Source of the DNA: JBHPGW01 sp042569785
GTDB taxonomy: Bacteria > Planctomycetota > Phycisphaerae > Sedimentisphaerales > Anaerobacaceae
Reading direction: 5' to 3'
Assembly: GCA_042569785.1 (NCBI GenBank)
Contig: JBHPGW010000009.1
Coordinates: forward strand, 1 to 56,031
DNA length: 56,031 nt
Shown: piece by piece, positions 42,625-51,398 of the stretch
Numbering within the stretch: position 1 is the stretch's first letter
How the letters are laid out: each line of letters begins with the position of its first letter
Program-made: the position numbers and the translations under genes
Notes under the pieces: generated by a model
What the model was told of the DNA's origin: nothing
Databases searched by the model: none
The model's input: only the letters and a program-made list of their open reading frames with translations

Positions 42625-42953
42625 AATATAAAACCCTAACTATTTATCCATTCTCTTTCATATTAAATTAAATCGACAGAATACAAGTTTTGCTTTAATT
42701 GAAAAAATAATTTTATCAGTTGATAAGCCTGATTGGCCCTTTTTGAATTTATAACGATGAAATAGCAGGAAAAAGACTTTATAAGAGATTTGCCTATGCC
42801 GCGAGCAAGTTCCTATAATCAAAGCTGACCAAAACCAATTTTTTCGATTTTTCTGCGATATTCGCCTAAAAAGACGTTGACTCGGCGAACCAATTGATAA
42901 TAGAATCGTAGATTCAATGTTTTTAAGAAACTTTTGATTACAGGAGATTTAAA
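42625..42953. other. Divergent PilZ/degP intergenic region
   Basis: This 329-nt A/T-rich region contains the degP promoter at 42877-42906. I see no reading frame with a ribosome binding site, no tRNA and no known riboswitch. Confidence 0.45.
42877..42906 (+). promoter_or_regulatory. Sigma-70-type promoter of degP
   Basis: TTGACT (42877-42882) and TAGAAT (42901-42906) are 18 nt apart, with start expected near 42913. An AGGAG ribosome binding site precedes ATG at 42954. Confidence 0.6.
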
Positions 42954-44420
42954 ATGTATGCCAAATTCGATTCCAGCAAAATAATGTCAAGGTTACTTAT
43001 ATCGTCGGTTCTGTTGTTGATCGTGGCCAGTCCGGCAGTAACTTTCGCACAGGATGCCAATAGCATCAATGCACTGAGGCAGATCGGTAAAACTTTCTCT
43101 CAGATCGCCGAAAAAACCTCACCTGCCGTGGTATGGATAACAGCTGAAAGGTTAGTCAGTCGCCAACAGCCCTCGATGAGACAGTCGCCCTTTGGCGACC
43201 CGTTTGAAGATGACGATATCCTTGAGTTCTTTTTCGGTCCGCGTCACCGTCGTCAACAGGCACCTCAGCGTAAACAGCGTCAAACAGCTCAGGGCTCGGG
43301 CTTCATCGTATCATCCGAAGGGTATATCCTCACAAATAATCATGTGATCGCCAAGGCTGAAAAGATAACCGTAACCCTTGCCGACAAGCGTGAATTCAAG
43401 GCTGAGATCATCGGTACCGATCCTGATTCGGAAGTGGCGGTAATAAAGATCGAAGGAGATAATTTTACATCTCTGGAATTGGCGGATTCTGACGTAATAG
43501 AAGTCGGCGAGTGGGTGCTGGCTATTGGAAACCCCTTTGGACTAAGCCATACCGTCACCGCCGGCATCATAAGCGCAAAGGGAAGGAATATCGGCTTAAC
43601 TACCTATGAAGATTATATCCAGACCGATGCGGCGATCAACCCGGGCAATTCTGGCGGGCCTCTGATCAACCTCGACGGAAAAGTCATCGGGATCAACACC
43701 GCTATCTATACCCGAAGCGGGGGCAATATGGGCATCGGGCTGGCGATACCTATCAATACCGCAAAATCGGTCTATAAGGACATCATCGAAACCGGAAGCG
43801 TATCGAGAGGTTTTCTGGGTATCGGCTACAGGGCGGTAGACGCCGAATTAGCCGAAGCGCTGGAACTGGAAGATGCCAAGGGGGTGGTCATTACAGAAAT
43901 CATCGAGGATTCAGCAGCTGAAAAGGTCGGGCTAAAACGTTATGACGTGATCACCAAATTCGCAGGTCAGCCTATCGCCGATGAGTACGACTTTAGAAAA
44001 CGTGTCGCTTTGCTAAAGCCCGGCACCGAAGTAGAGATCATCTTTATACGTAACGGGAAGGAAAAAACCATTAGAGTCGAACTGGGCGAAAGACCTGGCA
44101 AAAAAGTCGCGGCAGAAGAGCCCAAGGCACTTCAGGATCTGGGGTTGAGCGTCCACAGTCTTACAGATGAGTTGATTCAGCGTTATGGGTATCAGGATTT
44201 ATCTGGCGTAATTGTAACTTCCGTCGAGCCCGATTCACCAGCAGCAAAAGTTGGGATAAAACCTGGTTTGCTGATCATGGAAGTCAACCGTAAGCCTGTC
44301 GAAAATATAAAACAGTTCAATAAAGCAATTAAAAAAGCTGCTAAGAAAAACATCGTTCTACTGGCAATCACTGATGGAAGACGCAGTTTTTTCGCGCCGT
44401 TGAGATTCCCAGAAAAATAA
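42954..44420 (+). CDS. HtrA/DegP-family periplasmic serine protease
   Basis: The 488-residue envelope quality-control protease has a signal peptide (about 1-33) and a Gln/Arg-rich loop before the catalytic domain. His130 is in LTNNHVI and Ser233 in GNSGGP. The third triad member aligns with Glu160 in DPDSEVAVIKI, where the family normally has aspartate (DIALIK-type). Two PDZ domains follow (about 285-375 and 400-480). It is transcribed alone from 42877-42906 and ends at a strong hairpin terminator. Protease activity is likely but should be confirmed given the D-to-E change. Confidence 0.9.
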   Translation: MYAKFDSSKIMSRLLISSVLLLIVASPAVTFAQDANSINALRQIGKTFSQIAEKTSPAVVWITAERLVSRQQPSMRQSPFGDPFEDDDILEFFFGPRHRRQQAPQRKQRQTAQGSGFIVSSEGYILTNNHVIAKAEKITVTLADKREFKAEIIGTDPDSEVAVIKIEGDNFTSLELADSDVIEVGEWVLAIGNPFGLSHTVTAGIISAKGRNIGLTTYEDYIQTDAAINPGNSGGPLINLDGKVIGINTAIYTRSGGNMGIGLAIPINTAKSVYKDIIETGSVSRGFLGIGYRAVDAELAEALELEDAKGVVITEIIEDSAAEKVGLKRYDVITKFAGQPIADEYDFRKRVALLKPGTEVEIIFIRNGKEKTIRVELGERPGKKVAAEEPKALQDLGLSVHSLTDELIQRYGYQDLSGVIVTSVEPDSPAAKVGIKPGLLIMEVNRKPVENIKQFNKAIKKAAKKNIVLLAITDGRRSFFAPLRFPEK

Positions 44421-44453
44421 ACTTAAGCGTAACACCTTTACTTGAAAGACTTT

Positions 44454-44485
44454 AGCCTCGCCACAAGCGGGGCTATTGCTTTTTT
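44454..44485 (+). terminator. Intrinsic terminator after degP
   Basis: AGCCTCGC (44454-44461) pairs with GCGGGGCT (44467-44474) around a five-base loop, with one G-T pair. A T-tract starts at 44480. The tract overlaps the -35 of the asd promoter. Confidence 0.8.
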
Positions 44486-44504
44486 GTGCCAAAGGTGTTA
44501 TAAT
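44476..44504 (+). promoter_or_regulatory. Sigma-70-type promoter of asd-truA
   Basis: TTGCTT (44476-44481) and a perfect TATAAT (44499-44504) are 17 nt apart. The -35 lies within the T-tract of the degP terminator. Confidence 0.6.
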
Positions 44505-44576
44505 ATGGGGTTTGTGGGCCTGCCTTTGTTGGGTGGGCCTTTAGTTTGAGTAAAGATTTTTTCAGGAGTTTTGACT

Positions 44577-45578
44577 ATGGGTTGTAATTTGGCAATCGCC
44601 GGTGTGACCGGTGCGGTTGGACAGGAATTTCTCGCTATTTTAGAACAAAGGGATTTCCCTTTCGATTCTTTGAAGATGTTGGCTTCGAGCAGATCAGCCG
44701 GCAAAACGATCGAGTTCAAGGGCAAAGAATATATCGTCAGTGAATTGACCGAAAATAGTTTTGATGGAATTGATATTGCCCTGTTTAGTGCGGGCGGTTC
44801 CAGAAGTAAACAGTTCGCTCCAGCAGCTGTAAAAGCCGGCACCGTCGTCGTCGATAATTCTTCGGCTTTTAGAATGGACACGGATACCCCTCTTGTCATC
44901 CCTGAGATCAACCCGGAAAAAATAACCGAGAATAAAGGCATCATCGCTAACCCGAACTGTTCGACCATTATCGGCATCGTTCCCGTTTGGCCGCTGCACA
45001 AGGCGAATCCTGTAAAAAGAATGATCGTCAGCACCTACCAGGCCGCAAGCGGAGCTGGACAATCGGCTATGGCCGAACTCGAAGAACAAACTCGCGAAAT
45101 ACTCGACGGCAAAGAGCCTACCTGTAACACTTTTCCGTATCAGATCGCGTTCAATGTATTTAGCCATAATTCTCCGCTCGAACCTAACGGCTACAACGAA
45201 GAAGAAATGAAAATGGTCAAAGAGACTCGGAAGATCTTCGATTGTCCGGAGATCGCTATCACCTGCACCTGCATTCGCCTGCCTGTTTACAGGGCGCATT
45301 GCGAGAGTATCAACCTTGAGTTCACAGACCCGATCACTGCCGATCAGGTCAGGGATCTGCTCAGTACGGCTCCTGGTGTAACGGTAATGGACGACCGTGA
45401 GAATAATCGTTTCCCGATGCCGATCGATGCTTCCGGTAAAGACGACATCCTCGTCGGACGGATTCGCCAGGATGAATCTATCCCTGATAATCGAGGGATC
45501 AATCTCTGGGTCGCGGGCGATCAACTGCGAAAAGGCGCTGCCCTTAACGCTGTACAAATCGCTGAAAAATTGCTCTAA
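44577..45578 (+). CDS. asd: Aspartate-semialdehyde dehydrogenase
   Basis: The 333-residue enzyme reduces aspartyl phosphate to aspartate semialdehyde with NADPH, feeding lysine/diaminopimelate, threonine and methionine synthesis. It has the N-terminal NADP motif LAIAGVTGAVGQEFL, the catalytic cysteine in NPNCSTIIG, and the substrate histidine region in RLPVYRAHCESINLEF. ATG at 44577 has AGGAG eight bases upstream. It lies 7 nt before truA in an operon with a glycosyltransferase. Confidence 0.96.
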   Translation: MGCNLAIAGVTGAVGQEFLAILEQRDFPFDSLKMLASSRSAGKTIEFKGKEYIVSELTENSFDGIDIALFSAGGSRSKQFAPAAVKAGTVVVDNSSAFRMDTDTPLVIPEINPEKITENKGIIANPNCSTIIGIVPVWPLHKANPVKRMIVSTYQAASGAGQSAMAELEEQTREILDGKEPTCNTFPYQIAFNVFSHNSPLEPNGYNEEEMKMVKETRKIFDCPEIAITCTCIRLPVYRAHCESINLEFTDPITADQVRDLLSTAPGVTVMDDRENNRFPMPIDASGKDDILVGRIRQDESIPDNRGINLWVAGDQLRKGAALNAVQIAEKLL

Positions 45579-45585
45579 TGCCGTC

Positions 45586-46326
45586 ATGGCTCAGCGTAAG
45601 ATATTACTGACGATACAATATGATGGCACGGATTACCACGGCTGGCAGGTTCAGCCGGGCTGCGATACCATCCAGGGTTGCCTCACGCACGCTTTGCAGA
45701 GCCTTTTCGGCACCGATGTCCAAATTAAAGGCGCGAGCAGAACCGATGCCGGCGTAAATGCTCTTGGCCAACTCGGACTGATACAGGTCGATTCACCGAT
45801 CCCAACCGAAAACCTGTCAAAGGCTCTGACTGCCAGAGTCCCCAGAGATGTCGCAGTTTCTGAGGCTGTTGATGTGCCGCTGGATTTCGATCTGTCCGCT
45901 GCTGTCAAAAATAAATTGTACCGCTACACTATCTGCACCGCACTAACTCGGCCGGTACTGCGGATAAGGCGATGCTGGCACCTGCCGAAAAAACTCGACA
46001 CCGCCGCTATGGCAGAAGCCGCAGGGATACTCGTAGGCAAACACGACTTCAAATCCTTCGCTTCCGCGGCTGATACAAGAGAAAATTCTATCCGAACAAT
46101 TTTTCGCTGCGACGTCACCAGCCAGGACGATTTAATATATATAGATGTCGAAGGTGACGGATTTTTGTATAATATGGTCAGAAACATTGTTGGCTCACTC
46201 GTAGAGGTCGGCACAAACAGATGGAAACCGGAAAAAATGCAGCAGGTACTCGATGCAAAAAACCGAACCGCAGCAGGACCGATAGCACCACCAGCAGGCC
46301 TATGTCTAATGTGGATAAAAATATGA
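45586..46326 (+). CDS. truA: tRNA pseudouridine synthase A
   Basis: The 246-residue enzyme makes pseudouridine at positions 38-40 of tRNA anticodon arms. It has the start LTIQYDGTDYHGWQVQPG, the catalytic aspartate in GASRTDAGVNALGQ (usually RTDAGVHA; the histidine is asparagine here), and GDGFLYNMVRNIVGSL. ATG at 45586 is chosen because it gives the standard start; the much longer frame reads through asd. Its stop TGA overlaps the next ATG (ATGA). Confidence 0.94.
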   Translation: MAQRKILLTIQYDGTDYHGWQVQPGCDTIQGCLTHALQSLFGTDVQIKGASRTDAGVNALGQLGLIQVDSPIPTENLSKALTARVPRDVAVSEAVDVPLDFDLSAAVKNKLYRYTICTALTRPVLRIRRCWHLPKKLDTAAMAEAAGILVGKHDFKSFASAADTRENSIRTIFRCDVTSQDDLIYIDVEGDGFLYNMVRNIVGSLVEVGTNRWKPEKMQQVLDAKNRTAAGPIAPPAGLCLMWIKI

Positions 46327-47489
46327 AAATTGTTCATATAATAACCAGGCTGATTCTCGGCGGTGCGCAGGAGAATACATTGATCACCTGCAAGCTGCTC
46401 GCCGAACGTGGGCACGATGTCACTTTGATCACCGGCCCCGCTATAGGCCCGGAAGGTGAATTGTTCAACCAGACGAAAAACCAAAAATACAAAGTAATCG
46501 TCGTCGATAAAATGTTCCGCGCTATCAATCCGCTTTTTGATATTCCCGCTTATTATAAAATACGCAGACTGTTAAAACAGTTGCAGCCGGACATTGTTCA
46601 TACGCATTCAGCCAAGGCGGGTATTCTCGGCAGGTTCGCGGCGTACGGTCTGAAGAACAGGCCCAAAATTGTTCATACTATTCACGGCCTTGCGTTTCAT
46701 AAGTACCAGAGCCAACTAATGAATAAATTCTACATCGCAATCGAAAAAACGACCGCCAAACGGACAGACTTCTTTATCACCGTCGCAGACGCTATGACCG
46801 AACAAGCAACCCAGGCTGGTATTTCGACACCTGATAAATATGTCACCGCGTATTCTGCGATAGATGAAGATACGTTCCTGGAGGCCATATCCGAAGAAGA
46901 GAAAGGCAGGTTCCGCCAAAAATACTCTATCGCTGAAGACGCCGTCGTACTTGTAACCATCGCCAGGCTGTTCATTCTAAAAGGCCATGATCACATCATC
47001 GAATCCGCCAAGCAGCTTTCAAAACAATTCGATAACACGGTTTGGCTGTTCGTAGGCGACGGCAATCTCTCGGATACTTTCAAGCAGCAGGTCAGGGAGT
47101 TAGGGCTTAGCGACAAAATAAAATTTACCGGCTTATTACCGCCAAGCCAGATACCGCTTGCGATACAGTCGTCGGATATCCTGGTTCATTGTTCCTTAAG
47201 AGAAGGCCTGGCTCGCGCGATACCACAGGCGATGCTCTGCGGCAAACCCGCTATTTCGTTCGACGTCGATGGAGCCCGAGAGGTAGTGAACGAAAGTACC
47301 GGCAGACTTGTCGAGGCGAAAAACATTGAACATTTGATCGATGCCAGTGCTGAATTGATAGAGGACGAGGCTCTGCGAGAAAGTCTCGGGCAAACAGCAC
47401 GAGAGAGTGTAAAAGAAAAGTTCGCACCTGAAACAATGGTCGAAGTAATCGAATCGGTTTACACAAAACTACTGGCCGCTGGGCAATAG
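46323..47489 (+). CDS. Glycosyltransferase family 4 (GT-B) protein
   Basis: The 388-residue GT-B enzyme has an N-terminal acceptor domain starting MKIVHIITRLILGGAQENT, the glycine-rich GGAQ loop, HTHSAKAGILGRFAA and HTIHGLAFH. The C-terminal donor domain has VTIARLFILKGHDHIIE and EGLARAIPQAMLCGKPAI (EX7E-type). It probably transfers a sugar to a cell-surface glycan or capsule precursor; donor and acceptor are unknown. ATG at 46323 overlaps the truA stop (ATGA), so it is translationally coupled to truA, though no functional link is obvious. Confidence 0.85.
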   Translation: MKIVHIITRLILGGAQENTLITCKLLAERGHDVTLITGPAIGPEGELFNQTKNQKYKVIVVDKMFRAINPLFDIPAYYKIRRLLKQLQPDIVHTHSAKAGILGRFAAYGLKNRPKIVHTIHGLAFHKYQSQLMNKFYIAIEKTTAKRTDFFITVADAMTEQATQAGISTPDKYVTAYSAIDEDTFLEAISEEEKGRFRQKYSIAEDAVVLVTIARLFILKGHDHIIESAKQLSKQFDNTVWLFVGDGNLSDTFKQQVRELGLSDKIKFTGLLPPSQIPLAIQSSDILVHCSLREGLARAIPQAMLCGKPAISFDVDGAREVVNESTGRLVEAKNIEHLIDASAELIEDEALRESLGQTARESVKEKFAPETMVEVIESVYTKLLAAGQ

Positions 47490-47499
47490 AATCGATATA

Positions 47500-49671
47500 T
47501 CAATCTATTTTACGGGACAATTCCAGCAGTACCTGCTTGGCATTATTAACGTTTTGCGCTAACTGCGTGTCGTCGCCAAGGTTTTCATAGTCGAATACTT
47601 TCAGAACACTGTCAAGTCTTTCAATATCCTTTTGGCCATCGGTGCCGAGCTTTTCCAACTTCGCCCGGACGATGCGGAGCTTCTCGAAATCTATTATACC
47701 TTCACGCAGTCTTTCGAATCGCAGCGAACTCCTTGGGCCCGGATATACAAGATAGCAATCGCCGGCCGGCCATTTGATGTGCCGAGCATCCAGCAGGGGC
47801 TCTTCGATCCATGTCATAAAAGCCCATCGCAGCGTCCCGTCAAAGCCGTTAGCAGCAGTGTACCAACCCAGCCAGACCGATTCGATAGGCGGGGAAAAGA
47901 CAAAAGTATTGGGCCTGTCCGGACCGCAGCAGACATAAAACGTGGTCAGCTTCGATCGGGCTCTGCGTTCTTCTATTAACGGCCGATCCTCTTTTTTGGT
48001 GTGTCCGATGTAAATGCAAAGGTCGTCGATCTCATCGGTAAGCTCAGAGGCATAGTTGGCAGCCGAGGATATTTTGAATTCAGGAGCGACTCTTTTCAGG
48101 AAAACAAATAATTTTTCCATTATCTCATAGGGCCTTTCGTCCATGGCAATTGCTGTCCTGTCGAGCCAGCCCTTCTTTTTGAGATGCCTGGAGAAATCCT
48201 TTAAGAAGCCTGTCCAGTGTTCTTCATATTCAGCGGTCCCGGGAACCGCTGTAAAGGTGACATATTCATCAAGAGCCTGGTCGTAATATTTGAATCTGTT
48301 CGACCAGGGAACCATCGTCTGGCACTCGATCTGTCCATCGAGTCCAAACTTTGCGCAGAAGTTGACCCACTTATCAAATTTGGAATAATCGTAATCCCAT
48401 GTGCCGTCGGCTTTTTTCGTCCACTCTACCAGCAAACCAAACCGATGGAAGGACTGACGGTTCCACGGGGCATCTATGATAGCAGCTGTAACATTTTTTT
48501 GTCCGATATCAGCGAGCATCCGCATCAAAGGAGTAAGTATTTTAAAATGCTCATCTGAAAAGAATTCGACGTTATGATAGGCGGCACTCGCGTAAGGGCT
48601 TTGCCATAGATCGATGTGGAACGAAAAGTCAGCAGGCTTCGGAACTGTCAGCCCCAGAATCTCTACAGCTACATCAAATTCAAGTTGCTCATCGCCTGCT
48701 GCTTTGACATGGAACTTGCCTGTATAATTGCCTGGTTTTGCTTTACGCGGTATTTCCACGGTCAGCCAGATAGGCCGAACGGTTTTGGCATGTATATCGA
48801 GGCGCTGAGCATCGTCGATAATATCGCCGCAAAGAGTTTTGTCGCCTCGAACGTAACGAACGAAATTGGCCGTCAAGGCAGATTTACCAAGTGACTTAGC
48901 CTTACTGTTTTTAAGTGCGTCGCAGTTGAAACGAACCTGATCGACTCTTTCGCCTGCATAAAGAACGATCTGGCCGTATAGCCTTTCGCCTCGCCAGCCT
49001 ACCAGTTTCAGCGATCTTGACCCCTCAAGTTCGGGGACATGATGCTTGCCATACTTTTTGTCGATACTGCCGAAATACCCTTGCAGGCCCTTAGGCACCA
49101 ACTGCCACTTTTCATTCTGCTGGAGAATTTCTTCTGGAGCCAGGTATCCTTCGATCTCGACAATATGACCGATACGGTGGTCGGTAGTCGTCCAGTTTGT
49201 GAAAGTCACCCGGACATACTTGACCTTGCGCTGGCCAAAGAAAAAGCTTTCGCCATGATTAAGTGCCTGGGCGGTGTTTTCAGTCTGATCGATTATTCTT
49301 TCCCAGTTATTTCCATCAAGCGATGTTTCAATATAGTACTTGTAGAACCTATAGCCATGCCAAAACGTCCACAGGCGTATATTATTTATCATCTCTGGTT
49401 GAGCCAGTTCGAGTGTGAAGACGCCGGGATCATCGTCAGTTGCCCAGTTTTTAAATGGGCTGTTCTTGATACCGTCAACAGCTAAATTGCCAGGCCTTTC
49501 TTTGCGAGCTGAGGATACTGTTACTTTGGCGTTTAGAAATAGATTTTGCAGTCCCGCAGTTAAAGCAGGATCAACAAGTTCATAAGGCTGATGCTGACGT
49601 GGCAGCGAAAAGCCAACCGAACAAAAGCATATAAGTATTATCGATATCAAAAAAATTCGCACAGTCTTCAT
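47500..49671 (-). CDS. Secreted glycoside hydrolase, GH123/DUF4091-like with N-terminal discoidin domain
   Basis: The 723-residue exported protein has a signal peptide (about 1-24) and a discoidin/F5-8C-like carbohydrate-binding domain (about 45-175), with YIETSLDGNNWERI and VRVTFTNW. A DUF4091/GH123 catalytic region follows (about 330-700). GH123 enzymes are beta-N-acetylgalactosaminidases using a neighbouring Asp-Glu pair, and AIAMDERPYE (near residue 505) supplies such a pair. The substrate might be a glycosaminoglycan-type or mucin-like glycan; this is not proven. ATG at 49671 has GAGGAG nine bases upstream. It converges with the glycosyltransferase 10 nt away. Confidence 0.8.
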   Translation of the reverse strand: MKTVRIFLISIILICFCSVGFSLPRQHQPYELVDPALTAGLQNLFLNAKVTVSSARKERPGNLAVDGIKNSPFKNWATDDDPGVFTLELAQPEMINNIRLWTFWHGYRFYKYYIETSLDGNNWERIIDQTENTAQALNHGESFFFGQRKVKYVRVTFTNWTTTDHRIGHIVEIEGYLAPEEILQQNEKWQLVPKGLQGYFGSIDKKYGKHHVPELEGSRSLKLVGWRGERLYGQIVLYAGERVDQVRFNCDALKNSKAKSLGKSALTANFVRYVRGDKTLCGDIIDDAQRLDIHAKTVRPIWLTVEIPRKAKPGNYTGKFHVKAAGDEQLEFDVAVEILGLTVPKPADFSFHIDLWQSPYASAAYHNVEFFSDEHFKILTPLMRMLADIGQKNVTAAIIDAPWNRQSFHRFGLLVEWTKKADGTWDYDYSKFDKWVNFCAKFGLDGQIECQTMVPWSNRFKYYDQALDEYVTFTAVPGTAEYEEHWTGFLKDFSRHLKKKGWLDRTAIAMDERPYEIMEKLFVFLKRVAPEFKISSAANYASELTDEIDDLCIYIGHTKKEDRPLIEERRARSKLTTFYVCCGPDRPNTFVFSPPIESVWLGWYTAANGFDGTLRWAFMTWIEEPLLDARHIKWPAGDCYLVYPGPRSSLRFERLREGIIDFEKLRIVRAKLEKLGTDGQKDIERLDSVLKVFDYENLGDDTQLAQNVNNAKQVLLELSRKID

Positions 49672-49810
49672 ATTTATCTCCTCAAACTGAGATTTCACAT
49701 ATTAAACGCTTAGCCATGCCGCTAAGCTTAATTTTCAATAGAATAACACATTTGTCTCACAAAGAAAAGTTTTGATAAAAAAAATATGATCCTATCAATA
49801 CCGCAATTTC

Positions 49811-49838
49811 TTGATATATTTCGGTGGCATGTTATACT
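49811..49838 (+). promoter_or_regulatory. Sigma-70-type promoter of yjbQ
   Basis: TTGATA (49811-49816) and TATACT (49833-49838) are 16 nt apart. A further TATAAT-like string follows. AGGAGG at about 49855-49860 precedes the ATG at 49869. Confidence 0.55.
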
Positions 49839-49868
49839 TATTATAATCTTTAACAGGAGGCTTACGTT

Positions 49869-50285
49869 ATGAAAACGCTGACAAAAGAAATATGGGTAGA
49901 CGTACCGCAACGCAGAGCTGTCGTGTCGATCCACAGTGAGGTGGAACGGCTTGTCGGCCAAAGCGGGGTTACGGATGGGCTTGTTCTTGTGAATGCGATG
50001 CATATAACCGCAAGCGTATTTATTAACGACAACGAATCGGGCCTGCATCACGATTACGAAATATGGCTTGAAAAACTCGCCCCGGAAAAACCATATAGCC
50101 AATACCAACATAACGGCTACGAAGATAACGCCGACGCTCACATGAAACGCCAGGTAATGGGCCGTGAAGTTGTAGTTGCGATCACAAACGGCAAGCTCCA
50201 CCTGGGCCCATGGGAACACATCTTCTACTACGAGTTCGACGGCAAAAGAAAAAAACGATTACTCGTAAAGATCATCGGCGAATAA
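49869..50285 (+). CDS. YjbQ/UPF0047 family protein
   Basis: The 138-residue protein has the family's conserved C-terminal half, HNGYEDNADAHMKRQVMG and GKLHLGPWEHIFYYEFDG, with the histidines and aspartate that form the active-site pocket. Members have thiamine phosphate synthase side activity, but their true physiological role is unsettled. It is a stand-alone gene with a strong AGGAGG ribosome binding site and its own promoter. Identification of the family is firm; the function is not. Confidence 0.92.
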   Translation: MKTLTKEIWVDVPQRRAVVSIHSEVERLVGQSGVTDGLVLVNAMHITASVFINDNESGLHHDYEIWLEKLAPEKPYSQYQHNGYEDNADAHMKRQVMGREVVVAITNGKLHLGPWEHIFYYEFDGKRKKRLLVKIIGE

Positions 50286-50398
50286 AAACGCCCAATATTT
50301 GCTACCAGAAAAAGAGAAGCAGGATGGACAGATATGCGAAACAGTGCTTACCCCTGCTTATGTTGATTTATTTACAGCAATCTTTGATCATAAACCAA

Positions 50399-50425
50399 GA
50401 GCGGTGGAGTAAATGCCCACCGCTC
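50399..50425. terminator. Perfect 9-bp inverted repeat between convergent genes
   Basis: GAGCGGTGG (50399-50407) pairs with CCACCGCTC (50417-50425) around a nine-base loop, between yjbQ and the convergent secreted-protein gene. Neither strand has a clear T-tract, so it may be a Rho-independent-like barrier, a mRNA 3'-end stabiliser or a small repeat. Confidence 0.45.
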
Positions 50426-50465
50426 CAAGTTACAAACTGCTTTTAGCAATAATAAATCTAAAGCA

Positions 50466-50996
50466 CTATTCGTCCGTATCATCAAAGGTAATAAGATTGT
50501 GCTCGAATAGGTACTCACTCGGATTCCATCCAATCATTTTTGCATCATCACAGTTTACGTCGTCGGTTAAGACAAGCCAAATTTTGGCTCCCTCTGTGTT
50601 ATCATCGTAATCGGCTGGCAAGTCACCGGTTTCTACGGAACCCTTTATGTGAACATTGCCGTCTTCGTTAGCCAGCTTTGTGCCCAGGCAGATCAGGCCT
50701 TGGCCCGGCCATGGGTCGGGGTAGTAAATCAGCGTATAACTCTGTCCGGGTGTGAGTTCATGTCCATTGAACACAAAATCGAACATGGAGCCTGAGAGTC
50801 TGTATCTCATTTTTCCCCATGCGCCGCTATCAATAATTTCCCAGGTATTGGGGTCTTTTTCGTAGAGATATAGATGCGCAGTATTTGATTTCCCTGCCTG
50901 GCCATTAGGCCCTTTGCCGATTACAGGAATAACAATAGTGGCCAGCAAGCTTAATACTACGAGACCTAATATGCATTTTGACTTTAAACTTTTCAT
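50466..50996 (-). CDS. Secreted protein of unknown function
   Basis: The 176-residue product has a signal peptide (about 1-30, with LGLVVLSLLATIVIPVIGKG) and a probable single beta-rich domain. The mature part has recurring aromatic-strand patterns: TAHLYLYEKDPNTWEI, GKMRYRLSG, YTLIYYPDPWPGQG and IWLVLTDDVNC. The mature part has two cysteines, far apart. I do not recognise a family with known function; the strand pattern looks like a ligand-binding or calcium-type beta-sandwich. ATG at 50996 has GAAAGG about 9 nt upstream; the longer frame is rejected. It sits alone between convergent and unrelated genes. Confidence 0.72.
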   Translation of the reverse strand: MKSLKSKCILGLVVLSLLATIVIPVIGKGPNGQAGKSNTAHLYLYEKDPNTWEIIDSGAWGKMRYRLSGSMFDFVFNGHELTPGQSYTLIYYPDPWPGQGLICLGTKLANEDGNVHIKGSVETGDLPADYDDNTEGAKIWLVLTDDVNCDDAKMIGWNPSEYLFEHNLITFDDTDE

Positions 50997-51398
50997 TTTT
51001 GGTAACCTTTCATTTTTTTTGGGTTCATAATACACTATGCCGCAGACAGGCCGCGGCACCAACAAACCTTCTCATTCCTTTGGTTACGAATTAGTCTCTA
51101 TCCATGGTTATTTTTTCATAGGCACACTCCTCCAAAATCACCTTGAACATCAAAAGTTTACTCTTTCAAAAAAAATATCAATTCAACGCTATCACTTGGG
51201 AAGCGAATAAAACAAAATAATCGCGGCTTGACAATCAGGGCTTACCCCTTTTTTTTTGTAAGGTAAAACCCCATAGGTCATCTGGAGGATAAAGACTCGA
51301 TTAACTGTCATGTGCGTCTGCAATTTTTACAGAAAATCTTTGAAGATTTTGCACTAAAACAAATTTATAGAATTAGTATGTCCAATCCGCAGCTTGTT
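50997..51398. other. Intergenic region with one perfect small inverted repeat
   Basis: About 400 nt without a gene. AAAATCTT (51333-51340) and AAGATTTT (51343-51350) make a short perfect hairpin after the YihY gene on the minus strand but without a T-tract. A GCCGC/GCGGC stem lies near 51037-51060 in the leader of the secreted-protein gene. No tRNA, promoter of consensus quality or reading frame with a ribosome binding site was found. Confidence 0.45.

Noticed and set aside
44498..45034. Minus-strand frame opposite the 5' part of asd
   Set aside because: Low-complexity antisense translation with no recognisable motif.
45397..45585. Long 5' extension of truA through asd
   Set aside because: It translates asd out of frame; TruA starts at the MAQRKILLTIQYDG-type ATG at 45586.
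44694..45587. 297-residue minus-strand frame opposite asd
   Set aside because: It is antisense to a certain gene, has no family resemblance and no ribosome binding site; it reflects codon bias.
46221..46322. N-terminal extension of the glycosyltransferase
   Set aside because: It would read the end of truA in another frame; the ATGA overlap at 46323 gives the family start.
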